From the NCBI GenBank assembly GCA_016721465.1, contig JADKIA010000034.1:1-64000 (forward strand): DNA of 64,000 nt. The letters run 5' to 3'. Position 1 is the stretch's first letter. The number at the start of each line of letters is the position of its first letter. The notes below the pieces were generated by a model that had not been told where the DNA came from, did no database searches, and saw only the letters and a program-made list of their open reading frames with translations. Both the position numbers and the translations under genes were made by a program. Shown here one piece after another: positions 1 through 9,573 of the stretch. The DNA comes from Ideonella sp. Its GTDB lineage: Bacteria > Pseudomonadota > Gammaproteobacteria > Burkholderiales > Burkholderiaceae_C.

Positions 1-57
1 AGGACGGCGTCGAGTTCGGTCGTCAGGGCGGGCTCCGAGGGCTCCGTATGCGTTGGA

Positions 58-306
58 GTGGAGCCAGCCAAGCCCCAGCCTGCCGTGGACCCAGCTGACA
101 CCATCGCCTTGTCCGCCCAGCAGCATTGGGCCCATTGCCCGCGCCAGTGCGGCCTGGTCCATCTGGAGCAGGCTTTCGACGACAACCTGCACACCTTGCG
201 TGGCAATGCCTTGCACGCCAAGGTGGACCAGCCCGGGGTGGAAACCGCCAAGGGGGTGCGCGTGGCGCGCGCGAAGCCAAAGCCGAGGACGACGTGGCCG
301 CCTTGA
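58..306 (+). pseudogene. cas4: Truncated Cas4-like nuclease remnant
   Basis: The frame is open from the window edge, and GTG at 58 is the first usable start. About 25 residues in it reads LSAQQHWAHCPRQCGLVHLE and continues with a G-N-A-L-H-x-K-V-D segment and a GVRVAR segment. This matches the N-terminus of the CRISPR-associated Cas4 family, with its first cluster Cys in the YCPRxC region and the conserved GxxxH. Similarity stops near base 273, before the RecB-type nuclease motifs (GKAD, E-K) and the three C-terminal cluster cysteines, so the product cannot be an active nuclease. A different frame continues to a stop at 402-404, but its sequence does not resemble Cas4. No other cas gene or repeat array is in the window, so any associated locus would lie to the left. 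Recognition is from memory of the family; truncation by deletion is inferred. Confidence 0.6.
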
Positions 307-475
307 CCCTTGGCGCACAAGACCTGGCGGCCACCTTGCGGGTGCTGCCCGATGCCAGCGCCAAGGACACCCTGTGCGGTCCGGAAGGCGAGGCTGCGCG
401 CTGATGGCTGCCGCTCGCAGGCTGGCGAGAGTCTGCGCTACGCTCAACACCTTCCCCACCAAGAGAGAATTCCCC

Positions 476-1456
476 ATGCGTTACCGCCGTCTCGGCCGTG
501 CCGGCCTGCAGGTGAGCGAGTTGTCGCTCGGCTCCTGGGTCACGTACCACAACCAGGTCAACGTGGATGCGGCGGTGGAGATGCTGGCCGCGGCCAAGGA
601 TGCGGGCATCAATTTCTTCGACAACGCCGAGGCCTATGCGCTGGGCCAGAGCGAGGTCGTGATGGGCCAGGCCTTCAAGCGCTTGGGTTGGCCGCGCGTG
701 AGCTATGTGGTGTCTACCAAGTTCTACTGGGGGCTGGCCCGCGAGGGCAACACGGTGAACCAGCGCAACACGCTGAATCGCAAGTACCTGATGCAGGCCA
801 TCGACGGCTCGCTGCAGCGCTTCGGGCTGGACCATGTGGATCTGGTCTATTGCCACCGGCCCGACCCGCACACGCCGATCGAGGAAACCGTGCGCGCCAT
901 GAGCGACATGATCACGCAGGGCAAGGCGCTGTACTGGGGCACCAGCGAGTGGTCGGCCGACGAGATCCGCGCGGCTTGGGGACTCGCCGAGCGCCACCAC
1001 CTGCACAAGCCGGTGGTGGAGCAGCCGCAGTACCACCTGTTCCACCGCCAGCGCGTCGAGAAGGACTACGCACGGCTGTACGACGACATCGGCCTGGGCC
1101 TGACCACCTGGAGCCCGCTGGCCAGCGGCCTGCTCACCGGCAAGTACCGCGACGGCATGCCGGCGGGCTCGCGCGGCGCGATGGAATCGATGGCCTTCCT
1201 GCGCGACGAACTCACCGACGCGAAAAAGAACGCGGCCGTGGCACAGCTCGCGCCCATAGCGGCTGAACTGGGCGGCACGCTGGCCCAGCTGGCCATCGCC
1301 TGGGTGACCAAGAACCCGCGCGTGTCCAGCGTGATCACCGGCGCGTCCAAGCTCTCGCAGCTGCAGGACAACCTGGGCGCGCTGGCCCTGGCCGACAAGC
1401 TGACACCGGAGCTGATGGCGCGCATCGACACCCTCACCGCCGGGCTCGCGCAGTAG
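476..1456 (+). CDS. Aldo/keto reductase, Kv-beta-like subfamily
   Basis: This 326-residue protein of usual family length is a cytoplasmic NADPH-dependent aldo/keto reductase. It begins MRYRRLGRAGLQVSELSLG, typical of the family. The catalytic tetrad is visible as D49 and Y54 (FFDNAEAY), K82 (STKF) and H127 (YCHRPDP). The C-terminal SVITGASKLSQLQDNLGAL segment is the NADP-binding signature near the barrel end, and the overall pattern is closest to the voltage-gated potassium channel beta-subunit-like group. ATG 476 is chosen because it follows a purine-rich AAGAGAG and starts exactly at the family N-terminus. The physiological substrate cannot be read from the sequence. It lies 50 bases upstream of a large regulator with no clear operon partner. 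Confidence 0.93.
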   Translation: MRYRRLGRAGLQVSELSLGSWVTYHNQVNVDAAVEMLAAAKDAGINFFDNAEAYALGQSEVVMGQAFKRLGWPRVSYVVSTKFYWGLAREGNTVNQRNTLNRKYLMQAIDGSLQRFGLDHVDLVYCHRPDPHTPIEETVRAMSDMITQGKALYWGTSEWSADEIRAAWGLAERHHLHKPVVEQPQYHLFHRQRVEKDYARLYDDIGLGLTTWSPLASGLLTGKYRDGMPAGSRGAMESMAFLRDELTDAKKNAAVAQLAPIAAELGGTLAQLAIAWVTKNPRVSSVITGASKLSQLQDNLGALALADKLTPELMARIDTLTAGLAQ

Positions 1457-1506
1457 CGGCACCCGCGGGCACCCACTGTCACCCACGGGCGGACACCGGC
1501 ACGCCA

Positions 1507-4500
1507 ATGTCCGACGCCACCCCCACCGCATCGCGTCGGCCCACGCTGGGCAAGCTGCGCCCGCCGCGGCTGGGCCGGGTGTTCGGGCGCGAGGCCTTGT
1601 TCGCGCAGCTTGACGCCTCCGCCGCCGTGCCCGGCGTGTGGATCGCCGGGCCGCCGGGCATCGGCAAGACCACGCTGGTGGCCACCTACCTGGAAGCCCG
1701 GGCCATGCCCTGCCTGTGGCTGCAGTTGGATGCGGGCGATGCCGATCCGGCCAGCTTCGTCCACTTCCTGGGTGCGGCCGCAGCGGCCATGGCGCCGGCG
1801 CCTGACTTGGCATTGCCCTCACCCACGGCCGACGATCTGCGCGATGTGCCGGCCTTCGTCCGACGCTGCTTCCGGCACCTCGCGCTGGCGCTGGACCTGC
1901 CCTGGGTGCTGGTGCTGGACAACGTGCAGGAGCTGGGCGCCGCGCCCCTGCTGCACGCCGGCCTGGCCGCCGCGCTGGCGGAGTTGCCCCAGCGCGCGCG
2001 GGTGATCGCGATCGGCCGCGACCCGCCGCCCGCCGAGTACGCGCGCATGCTGGCCGGGCAGCAACTGGTGGTGGTCGACGAGCCCCTGCTGCGCTTCAGC
2101 GACGATGACGCGCAGCGCCTGGTGGCGCTGCACGGCCGCGCCTGGGCGGGCGCCGAGCTGCGGCGGGTGACCGATGGCTGGGCCGCCGCGATGATCCTGC
2201 TGCTGGCCGCCCGCACCGAGCTGGGCCCCGACGACGCGCTGCGCGGCGGTGCGGCGCGCGAGCGCCTGTTTGCCTTCTTCGCCGGCGAGGTGCTGGACAA
2301 GATGAGCCCGCGCGAGGCCGCGTCGCTGCAGCGCATCGCCTTCCTGCCCAGCGCCACGGTGGCCATGGCCGAGGCCCTCAGCGGCGACGCGCGCGCGGGC
2401 GATCTGCTGGCCGATCTGGCACGCCGCAGCCTGTTCACCGAGCGGCGCGAAGGCTCGCCGCCGGCCTACACCTTTCACGCGTTGTTCGGCGAGTTCCTGC
2501 GCGCGCGGGCCGAGGACCAGCTGGTCCCCGCCGCGCTGCAGGCGCTGCGCGTCGAAGCGGCCACGCTGCTGGCGGCCCACGGGCGTGCCGATGCGGCCAT
2601 CGGCCAACTCATCCTGGCCGAGGCGATGAGCGAAGCGCTGCAACTCATCGTCGCGCATGCGGGCGGCTTTCTGGCGCAGGGCCGCACCGCCATGCTGCGG
2701 GACTGGCTGCTCGCGCTGCCCGAGGCCTTGCGCGCCGGCCCCCAGGCGAGCTACTGGCTCGGTTGCTGCGAGCTGGCGGCCGATCCCGCTGCGGCCTTGA
2801 AGCACCTGGCGCAGGCGCAGCGCGGCTTCGCAGCGGCGGGCGATGCGCAGGGCTCGTTCCTGGCGGCCGCCGCTGCGGCCGATGCCATCGTCTTCATCGG
2901 CGCCAACCTGCATGCGATAGCACCCTGGATGCCTTGGCTCGAAGCGGGTGCACCGGCCTACCTGGCGCAGCGCCATGGCGATGCGGATTCGGAAGCCGTG
3001 GTCGATACCGGCACCGACCTGCGCGTGCTGCCCGGCCTGCTGGCCGCCTTTGTGCACCGCGCCAGCGCGCACCCGCTCACCGCGGCGCTGGCCGACCTGG
3101 CCGAGCGCCTGCTCGACCAGCCGCTGGGCGCCAGCCAGCGCATCCTGCTGGGCACCTTGGCCTATCACCTGTTGTGGACAGGCCAGCTGGCGCGGCTGGA
3201 CCGCCTGTTCATCAAGATCGACCGCCTGTGCGCCGCGTCCGACGCGGCGCCGGCCACGCTGCTGCGCTGGTATGGCGTGAGCGTGTTGATCCGCGCGCTG
3301 CTGGGCCGCGTCGACGAGGCGCTGGTGCTGTCGCGCCAGGCCCTGGTGCTGGCCGGCCAGGGGCCGGCGACCATGCGCGCCAAGGCGCACCTGCTGGTGG
3401 TGCTGGCGGCGGTCGCCGCGCGGGACGCTCACTTGGCACGGCAGCACCTCACCGAGACGGCCGGCCTGCTCGATCCGGCCAACGCCATCGACGTGACCAC
3501 CTACGAGTTCCAGCGTGGGCTGCTGATGCTGCTGGATGGTGATTGGGCGCAGGCGGCGCAGCTGATGCGCCTGTCGGTGGCCAGCGGCCGGGCCAGCGGC
3601 TGGCCGCTGCGCGAGCACATCGCGCTGCTGGGCCAGGCGCTGGCGGCCACCCAGGTCGGCGCCTTCGACGAGGCCGAAGCCGCCTGGCAAGCCGTGCTGT
3701 CGCATCCCTTCCACGCCGTGTGCGTGTGGCACCACTGGATCGGCGCGCTGATCGAAGCCCATCTCGGCGAACGCCGTGGCGACCGTGCGCGTTGCCTGGC
3801 CGCGCTGGGCCGCGCGTTTGCTGTGGGGCGTGCCTGTGGCTACGACTTCGGGCCCATGCCGTTTTGCTGCGGCGACATGATGCCGCGCCTGGTCTCGCTG
3901 GCGCTGGACCACGGCATCGACCCACCCTTCGCACTGCAGATGATCCGCCGCCACGCGCTGGCCGCGCCGCCCGGTGCCAGCGAGCGCTGGCCCTGGCCGG
4001 TGCGCATCCGCACGCTGGGCCGCTTCGGCATCGAACTGCAGGGCGCGCCGGCGGCCACCTCGCGCAAGGAAAGCCGCAAGCCGCTGGACCTGCTGAAGCT
4101 GCTGATCGCGCTGGGCGGCGTGGCCGTGCCGGTGCCGCGCCTGTGCGCGGCGCTGTGGCCTGAAGCGCCGGGCGACGCGGCCCGCAATTCCTTCGACAAC
4201 GCATTGCACCGCCTGCGCAAGCTGCTGGGGGGCGATCGCCATGTGCTGCTGCAATCGGGCGCGCTGAGCCTGGACCCGGCCAGCTGCTGGACGGACCTGG
4301 GCGGCGCTCGAATCAGGCTTGTCCGAGGCGGATGACGGGGACGTTGCCACCTTGGCCGATCAGGCCCTGGCGCTGTACCAAGGCCCGTTCCTGGCGGGCG
4401 AGGACGATCTGCCCGAGGTGCTGGCCGCCCGCAGCCGCACGCAGGCGCTGTTCACCCGCCGGCTGGGCGCACTGGGCGAGCGGCTCGAAGCGCGGCAGGA

Positions 4501-4717
4501 CCTGGCCGGCGCCGCGCGCCTGTACGCGCGCGTGCTGGAGCAGCAGCCGCTGGCCGAGGACATCTGCCGCCGCCTCATCACCTGCCTGATCGCGCTGGAC
4601 CGCCGAGCCGAGGCCTACGAGGCTTTTCGCCGCTGCCGCCAGCAGCTGTCGGTGGTGCTGGGCATCCGGCCGGCGGCCGAAACCGAAGCGCTGGTGGCCT
4701 CGCTGCGCAATCTCTAA
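1507..4717 (+). pseudogene. MalT/SARP-like ATPase transcriptional regulator, frameshifted
   Basis: A large regulator split into two frames. Residues 48-56 (GPPGIGKTT) form a P-loop of a STAND-type NTPase, followed by a Walker-B-like LPWVLVLDN and a long helical TPR-like region. From about base 4000 a winged-helix domain appears (IRTLGRFGIELQG ... RKPLDLLKLLIALGG). The bacterial transcriptional activation domain (BTAD) continues in another frame from about 4304 to 4717 (ALYQGPFLAGED ... RLITCLIALDRRAEAYEAFR). The first frame runs wrongly to a stop at 4335. Restoring one CG in GGGCGGCGCTC at 4299-4309 joins DLG to ALESGLSEAD and gives a protein of about 1070 residues. The DNA-binding domain is thus C-terminal, as in MalT/SARP hybrids. 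The target is unknown; the transporter-like gene downstream is a possible one. Confidence 0.85.
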
Positions 4718-4795
4718 GGCATCTCTAGGAGCGGCCGGCGCACCCTTCGGTGCATCGGGGCGCCAACACGGCGCCCGGCCTCACCGGAGATCCCC

Positions 4796-5836
4796 GTGCC
4801 ACAGCCTGCCGCGCCGCGTCCGCATCCGCGTCCGCAACCGAATCGGCCTTCGCGCCGCAGCTTCATGCGCCAGGGTGGCCACGCCGTCGCCGGGCTGCTG
4901 GGCTTGGGCCTGGGCGGGCCTGTGCTGGCCCAGCCTGCGGCCGAGGCGCTGCACATCCTGTGCAGCGGGCCACCGGGCAGCATCCCCGACATCGTGGCGC
5001 GCCGCGTTGCCGAGCACCTGGCCGGCAGCTCCGCGCCACGCACTGTCATCGACAACCGCCCCGGCGCGGCCGGGCAGATCGCCATCCAGGCGCTGAAGTC
5101 GGGCACGGCCGACGGCTCGGTGCTGCTGCTGGCCCAAGGCGCCATCGCCACCATCTACCCGCACCTCTATGCCAAGCTGGGCTACGACCCCATCGGCGAT
5201 CTGCAGCCCGTGTCGCTGGCCGGTGAGATGACACTGGCGCTGGCGGTCGGACCCGCCGTGCCGGCCGCGGTCACGAACGTGGCCGAGCTGGTCGACTGGA
5301 TGCGCCGCCACCCGAAGCAAGCCAACGTCGGCTCGCCCGGCACCGGCACCTTGCCGCACCTGCTGGAGGCAATGCTGTTCCGCGAGGCCGACGTGGCCTG
5401 GCAGCACATCGTTTACTCGGGCGGGCCGCCGGCCATCGTCGATCTGCTGGGCGGCCAGATCGCCGCGCTGGTGCTGCCCGAAGGCCTGTTCCGCCAGCAC
5501 CACGCCACCGGCCGCTTGCGGGTGCTGGCCACCTCGGGCGCGCAGCGCACGGCCTTGCTGCCGGGCGTGCCCTCGCTGGTGGAGCAGGGGTTTCGCAATG
5601 GCGTGGTGCGCGAGTGGTTTGCGTTCTTCGCTTCCGGTCGCGTGCCCTCGGCCCAGGTCGAGGCCAGCTCGCGTGCCTTGCGTGCGGCCATCGCGCAGCC
5701 CGTGCTGGTGGCCGCGTTCGCCGACGCGGGCATGGTTGCCGCCTCCAGCACCCCGGCGGAGCTGGTGGCCCGCATCGCGGCCGAGCAGCGGTACTGGGAG
5801 CCGATGGTCCGCATGGCTGGGGTGAGGGCGGAATGA
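4796..5836 (+). CDS. Bug/TctC family periplasmic substrate-binding protein
   Basis: A 346-residue exported solute-binding protein of the Bug (tripartite tricarboxylate transporter receptor) family, which is greatly expanded in Burkholderiales. The N-terminus contains a Tat-like RRSFMRQGG motif followed by a hydrophobic stretch and an AQPA cleavage region. The family signature is present: PPGSIPDIVAR, VIDNRPGAAGQIA, NVGSPGTGTLPHL and a WFAFFASGRVP segment. Such proteins bind small carboxylates in the periplasm. No TctA/TctB membrane partners are encoded nearby, which is common for Bug proteins. The GTG at 4796 gives the longest sensible signal peptide. The methyltransferase gene follows within about 30 bases, so the two may be co-transcribed. 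Confidence 0.92.
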   Translation: MPQPAAPRPHPRPQPNRPSRRSFMRQGGHAVAGLLGLGLGGPVLAQPAAEALHILCSGPPGSIPDIVARRVAEHLAGSSAPRTVIDNRPGAAGQIAIQALKSGTADGSVLLLAQGAIATIYPHLYAKLGYDPIGDLQPVSLAGEMTLALAVGPAVPAAVTNVAELVDWMRRHPKQANVGSPGTGTLPHLLEAMLFREADVAWQHIVYSGGPPAIVDLLGGQIAALVLPEGLFRQHHATGRLRVLATSGAQRTALLPGVPSLVEQGFRNGVVREWFAFFASGRVPSAQVEASSRALRAAIAQPVLVAAFADAGMVAASSTPAELVARIAAEQRYWEPMVRMAGVRAE

Positions 5837-5854
5837 TGGATCGAGCAGCAATCA

Positions 5855-5861
5855 AAAGGAG
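5855..5861 (+). promoter_or_regulatory. Ribosome binding site deciding the methyltransferase start
   Basis: AAAGGAG lies seven bases before the ATG at 5869. The frame is open much further upstream, inside the preceding gene, so this site fixes the start of the methyltransferase. Confidence 0.7.
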
Positions 5862-5868
5862 TGTCCTG

Positions 5869-6780
5869 ATGACGGCGCCGAACACAGAGCCGCCGCTGGA
5901 CGGCAGCCACGCCTGGGACCAGGCCGCCGAAGGCTGGAATCGCCACAGCGCGCTGGTCGGCGACTGGCTTCGCGAAGCCACGGCCGCGATGCTGGACGCA
6001 GCCCGCATCGGCCCGGGCGCGCGCGTGCTCGACATCGCCGCCGGTGCCGGCGAGCAGACGCTGGACATCGCCCGCCGCGTGGGTCCCAGCGGCCAGGTGC
6101 TGGCCACCGACATCTCGCCCGGCATCCTGGCCCTGGCGCGCCACAAGTTCCATGTGGCCGGTTGGGCGCAGGCGAGCACGCGGGTGGCCGATGCGCAGGC
6201 CCTGGGCCTGGACGGCGCGGGCTTCGATGCCGCCGTGTGCCGGCTGGGCCTGATGTTCTGCGGCGCGCCGCAGGCCGCACTGGCCAGCGCCCATGCGGCG
6301 CTGAGGCCCGGCGGGCGCTTCAGTGCGCTGGTGTTCGGGTCGCCGCAGGCCAACCCCTGCATCGCCATCCTGATGGCCAGCGCAATGCGGCACGCGGGGC
6401 TGCCGCCGCCGTCGTCACCGCGCCAGTCACCACCCCCCGGAAGCCTGCTGAGCCTGGGCCGGCCGGGCCTGCTCGCCGAGCTGCTGGCCGCCACCGGCTT
6501 CGCCGACATCGAGGTGCGCGCGCTGCCGGCCCCGATGCGGCTGCCCTCCGTCCAGCACTACCTCGATTTCGTGCGCAGCGCCGGCCTGCCGATCATGGCC
6601 ATCCTGGCGCCTCTGACGCCCGAGGCGCAGCAGGCCGCGTGGCACGACATCGCGCAGCAGCTGGCGCGCTTCAACGCCAACGGACAGTGGGTGGGCCCCA
6701 ACGAGCTGCTGCTGTGTTCGGCCACCCGCGCAACGGCGAGCGCTGTCTTCTCAACCCACCAAGAAGGAACCACGACATGA
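5869..6780 (+). CDS. Class I SAM-dependent methyltransferase
   Basis: A 303-residue cytoplasmic methyltransferase. Motif I is clear as VLDIAAGAGEQTLDIARRVG, followed by the acidic VLATDIS (post-I), a DAQALGLD segment and the LRPGGRFSALVF motif typical of UbiE/Methyltransf_11-like Rossmann enzymes. A Pro-rich linker around residues 180-190 precedes a variable C-terminal substrate domain. The stop overlaps the next start as ATGA, so the downstream exported protein is probably translationally coupled. The substrate is unknown; a small molecule or lipid is plausible from the family. Confidence 0.85.
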   Translation: MTAPNTEPPLDGSHAWDQAAEGWNRHSALVGDWLREATAAMLDAARIGPGARVLDIAAGAGEQTLDIARRVGPSGQVLATDISPGILALARHKFHVAGWAQASTRVADAQALGLDGAGFDAAVCRLGLMFCGAPQAALASAHAALRPGGRFSALVFGSPQANPCIAILMASAMRHAGLPPPSSPRQSPPPGSLLSLGRPGLLAELLAATGFADIEVRALPAPMRLPSVQHYLDFVRSAGLPIMAILAPLTPEAQQAAWHDIAQQLARFNANGQWVGPNELLLCSATRATASAVFSTHQEGTTT

Positions 6781-7283
6781 GCCATTTGCAAATCCGCGCG
6801 TTGCTTCGCGCAATGTCCCTGGGCTTGGCAGCGGCCAGCGTGCTGATGCCCACCGCCCCCGCGCAGGCGGCGGGCGCGATCCGGGCCGCCTATGTGGAGA
6901 CGGTGCTGCCGGGCCGGCCGTTCTCGGCGGTCTTTCAGCCCAACGCGGGCGCCGTTTCCACCGGCCCCGGCAGCGGGGCGCTCGGCGTCACCAGCCTCTC
7001 GATCACCAGCTTCGGCACCACGCAGGCCGCCACGATGGTGCTCAAGGTCATGAGCCTGCCCGATGGGGTGAACTGCGGCGGTGCGGGCACCGTGCTGACG
7101 GAGCAGCCGCAGCGCGTGCTGCTGCGCATCGCGGCCAACCAGACGCTGCACCTGATCTACCCCAGCCCCTGGGTGATCGGGGCCGGGATGGCGGTGCCGG
7201 CGGGCCAGCACCTTTGCCTGGCCGGCGAGCAGCTTGGCGGCGATGGGCCGATCTACATCCACGTCAATGGCTTCGTCAATTGA
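6777..7283 (+). CDS. Small exported protein of unknown function
   Basis: A 168-residue protein whose start overlaps the methyltransferase stop by four bases. The N-terminus has a charged start, a hydrophobic core (MSLGLAAASVLMPTA) and a PAQAAG cleavage site, so it is exported. The mature part is beta-rich with two cysteines (VNCGGAG and HLCLAGE) that could form a disulfide, and it ends in a short IYIHVNGFVN strand. I do not recognise a family. Its neighbour is another exported protein with a surface-anchoring tail, so an envelope role is plausible but inferred only from context. Confidence 0.7.
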   Translation: MSHLQIRALLRAMSLGLAAASVLMPTAPAQAAGAIRAAYVETVLPGRPFSAVFQPNAGAVSTGPGSGALGVTSLSITSFGTTQAATMVLKVMSLPDGVNCGGAGTVLTEQPQRVLLRIAANQTLHLIYPSPWVIGAGMAVPAGQHLCLAGEQLGGDGPIYIHVNGFVN

Positions 7284-7308
7284 CCGCCGCCATCGCGAGG
7301 GCCAGCGC

Positions 7309-7983
7309 ATGAACACCGCAGGATGGAAAGCCCTGTTCGTCGCGGCGCTGATGGCCTCGGCGGCCATGGCCCTCGCGGCCACGGTCACGCTGGCCGGGCG
7401 TTTCGATGACAGCGGCAACGCGGCGTTGGTCGGCAGCGATCTCGGCGCGGCGTCGTTCGTCGACGAGCGCGCCATCGCCAACAACGTGGCGCTGTACGCC
7501 TTCACGCTGTCGGCAGCGGGCGCGGTGACGATCCAGAGCACCGGCTTCGCCAGCGGTGGCGCGGACCCGTATTTCTCGCTGTTCCGCGGTGCCGGGGCCG
7601 GTGCCGCGTTGGCCGGCTCGAATTTCTCGCAGGCCTTCACCACCGGCGGCGACTTTCTGTTCTCGGCCCTGCTGAGTGCCGGCGCCTACCAGATTGCCCT
7701 GGGCAGCTTCGCCAACCTGTCGTTCGCCGAGAACAGCGGCAGCGGAGTGCTGGGCGATGGCTTCGTCGGGCTGGGCGAACCCGGCGCCTTGGGCGATGCG
7801 AGCTATCGCCTGGTGCTCACGACCTCGGCCTCGCCGGTGCCGGAGCCATCGATGCTCGGGCTCCTCTTCATCGGCCTGATGGCGCTGGGCATGCCAAAGC
7901 GCCCGAGGCCAACGCTGCATCGGTGCAGGTCATCCGCTGATTTCGTTGCGGCGTCCCGCCAGCCTGCCACACTGGATGCATGA
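7309..7983 (+). CDS. DVUA0089-like secreted protein with PEP-CTERM sorting tail
   Basis: A 224-residue exported protein. ATG 7309 is followed directly by a signal peptide (ALFVAALMASAAMALAATV). The body (FDDSGNAALVGSDLG ... YAFTLSAAGAVTIQSTGFA ... DPYFSLF) resembles the DVUA0089 family, a beta-sandwich found in exopolysaccharide-producing bacteria. Near the C-terminus VPEPSMLGLLFIGLMALG followed by basic residues is a PEP-CTERM signal: Pro-Glu-Pro, a transmembrane helix, then Lys/Arg. It should be processed by an exosortase encoded elsewhere. The roughly 30 residues after the basic tail are unusual and may be non-native read-through. The gene overlaps the next one by four bases. Confidence 0.82.
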   Translation: MNTAGWKALFVAALMASAAMALAATVTLAGRFDDSGNAALVGSDLGAASFVDERAIANNVALYAFTLSAAGAVTIQSTGFASGGADPYFSLFRGAGAGAALAGSNFSQAFTTGGDFLFSALLSAGAYQIALGSFANLSFAENSGSGVLGDGFVGLGEPGALGDASYRLVLTTSASPVPEPSMLGLLFIGLMALGMPKRPRPTLHRCRSSADFVAASRQPATLDA

Positions 7984-8990
7984 ACGATGCACCCACCCCC
8001 AACCTCGCCACCCTGGTGGTGGCCAACGCCAACCTGCTGAACCTGGCCCTGCCGGGGCGCGCGTTCTATCCCAACGCCGAGCCCTACGACGTCGACGAGT
8101 ACCAGCGCAAGATCGCCTGGCTGGGCAGCATGCTGGCGCGCGTGAATGCCGACGTGATCGGCTTCGAAGAGGTGTGGGACGAGCCGGCCCTGCAGGCCGC
8201 GGTGGTGGCGAGCGGGCTGCACTACGCGAAGGTGGTCGCGCCCGGCGCCGAGCTGGGCGCGCAGGGCACGCCGCGTGTGGGGCTGGCCTCGCGGCTGGCG
8301 CTGGAGTCGGTCGAATCGGTCACCGACTTCACGCCCGCCCAGTGCGTCACCGTGCCCGAGATCGGTCTGTACACGCGCTTCGAACGCCCGGTCCTGCACG
8401 CCACGCTGCGCATGAAGCAAGGCCTGTTGCTGCACGCGCTGGTGGTGCACCTGAAGAGCAAGCGACCCAAGTTCCTGCAGGACGCCGACGGCCGCGCGCT
8501 GGAAGACACCGACGATCCGGCCGTCGTCGCGCGTGCCACCTTGCGCTCGCTGGTCATGCGCGGGGCCGAGGCGGCGGCGCTGCGCGGCCTGGTCATCGAC
8601 CTCACCCGCCGCACGCGCGATCCGCTGGTGCTGATGGGCGACATGAACGACGGGCCGCATTCGGTCACCAGCCAGTTGATCGCCGCCACGCAGGCGGTGG
8701 CCTACGACCGGCAGGCGCGCGACATGGCGCTGTACCACGCCTGGGACGTGCAGACCGAGCCCGGCCTGAAGCGCGACACCGCCTACTCCCACGTGCACCA
8801 GGGTTGGCCCGAGATGCTGGACCAGATCTGGGTGAGCGAGGAGTTCGTCGGCACGTCCAGGTTCGCCCTCGGGGACGTCAAGCGCGTCGAGGTGTTCAAC
8901 GACCACCTGCACGAAAGCCGCGAGCGCTTTCGCAGCGACCACGGCTTCGTGCGTGCGCTGCTGCGGGTGCGGCTGCCTGCCCCGGCCTGA
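7980..8990 (+). CDS. Endonuclease/exonuclease/phosphatase family protein
   Basis: A 336-residue protein starting with ATGA overlap on the preceding gene. It carries the EEP-superfamily motifs in order: an ANANLLNLA strand near the N-terminus, GFEEVWDEPAL with the metal-binding Glu, LLHALVVHLKSKRP, LMGDMNDGPHS with the catalytic Asp and Asn, and a terminal SDHGFV with the catalytic His. These residues coordinate a metal for phosphoester hydrolysis. No signal peptide is seen, so it is likely cytoplasmic. The substrate (nucleic acid, lipid or inositol phosphate) cannot be decided. It converges on the oxidoreductase operon, leaving only 28 bases between the ends. Confidence 0.88.
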   Translation: MNDAPTPNLATLVVANANLLNLALPGRAFYPNAEPYDVDEYQRKIAWLGSMLARVNADVIGFEEVWDEPALQAAVVASGLHYAKVVAPGAELGAQGTPRVGLASRLALESVESVTDFTPAQCVTVPEIGLYTRFERPVLHATLRMKQGLLLHALVVHLKSKRPKFLQDADGRALEDTDDPAVVARATLRSLVMRGAEAAALRGLVIDLTRRTRDPLVLMGDMNDGPHSVTSQLIAATQAVAYDRQARDMALYHAWDVQTEPGLKRDTAYSHVHQGWPEMLDQIWVSEEFVGTSRFALGDVKRVEVFNDHLHESRERFRSDHGFVRALLRVRLPAPA

Positions 8991-9018
8991 AGGCCTCCGC
9001 GCGCGCCGGCGGCGGGTT

Positions 9019-9573
9019 TCAGGCGCTGCTGGTCGCCGCCTCGGCCAGCTCGAAGCCGGCCGCCAGGGCGTCCAGGTTGAGCTGCACGAAGCTGCGTGGG
9101 GTCTCGGTGCGCACGCTGCGCACCAGGGCCTCGCGCTCGCACAGGCCGGCCAGCAGCGCCAGGGCACCAAGCGCCACGATGTTGGCCACGCGCTCGCTGC
9201 CGAGTTCGATGGCCGTGCGCGTCAGCGGCAGGTGCAGCTTGCGGCAATCTCCAGCCGGCAGCTCGGGGCACAGGCGCGTGTCGGCCAGCACCAGTGCACC
9301 GGGCTTGAGCAGCGGCCAGGACGGCGCCACGGCCAGCTGGTCGAGCAGCACCAGGGCGTCCAGCGCCGTGGCCAGGGGGTAGTCGACTTCTGTCTCGGCC
9401 ACCACCAGGTCGGCATTGCAGTAACCACCCCGAGACGTGGGCTCGTAGGTCTGCGACTGCGCCACCCGCCGGCCCGCACCGACCAGCACGTCGGCCAGCA
9501 TCTTGGCCGCCAGGATCAGGCCCTGGCCGCCGGTGCCGGCAATGCGCAATTCGAGGCGATCGATGCGGTTCAT
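9019..9573 (-). CDS. korC: 2-oxoacid:ferredoxin oxidoreductase gamma subunit
   Basis: A 184-residue gamma subunit of the pyruvate/ketoisovalerate oxidoreductase family. The family signature IAGTGGQGLILAAKMLADVL is at the N-terminus, followed by QTYEPTSRGGYCNADLVV and ERVANIVALGAL. This subunit supports the thiamine-diphosphate enzyme made by the two upstream genes. It is the last gene of a four-gene minus-strand operon; its ATG overlaps the KorB stop by four bases (ATGA), indicating coupled translation. The specific 2-oxoacid cannot be inferred; 2-oxoglutarate is the most common for this subunit arrangement. Confidence 0.88.
   Translation of the reverse strand: MNRIDRLELRIAGTGGQGLILAAKMLADVLVGAGRRVAQSQTYEPTSRGGYCNADLVVAETEVDYPLATALDALVLLDQLAVAPSWPLLKPGALVLADTRLCPELPAGDCRKLHLPLTRTAIELGSERVANIVALGALALLAGLCEREALVRSVRTETPRSFVQLNLDALAAGFELAEAATSSA

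Noticed and set aside
126..404. A possible small gene following the cas4 fragment
   Set aside because: It has no recognisable family, overlaps the Cas4 frame and lacks a clear start signal. It may be the decayed remainder of a gene but I cannot support it.
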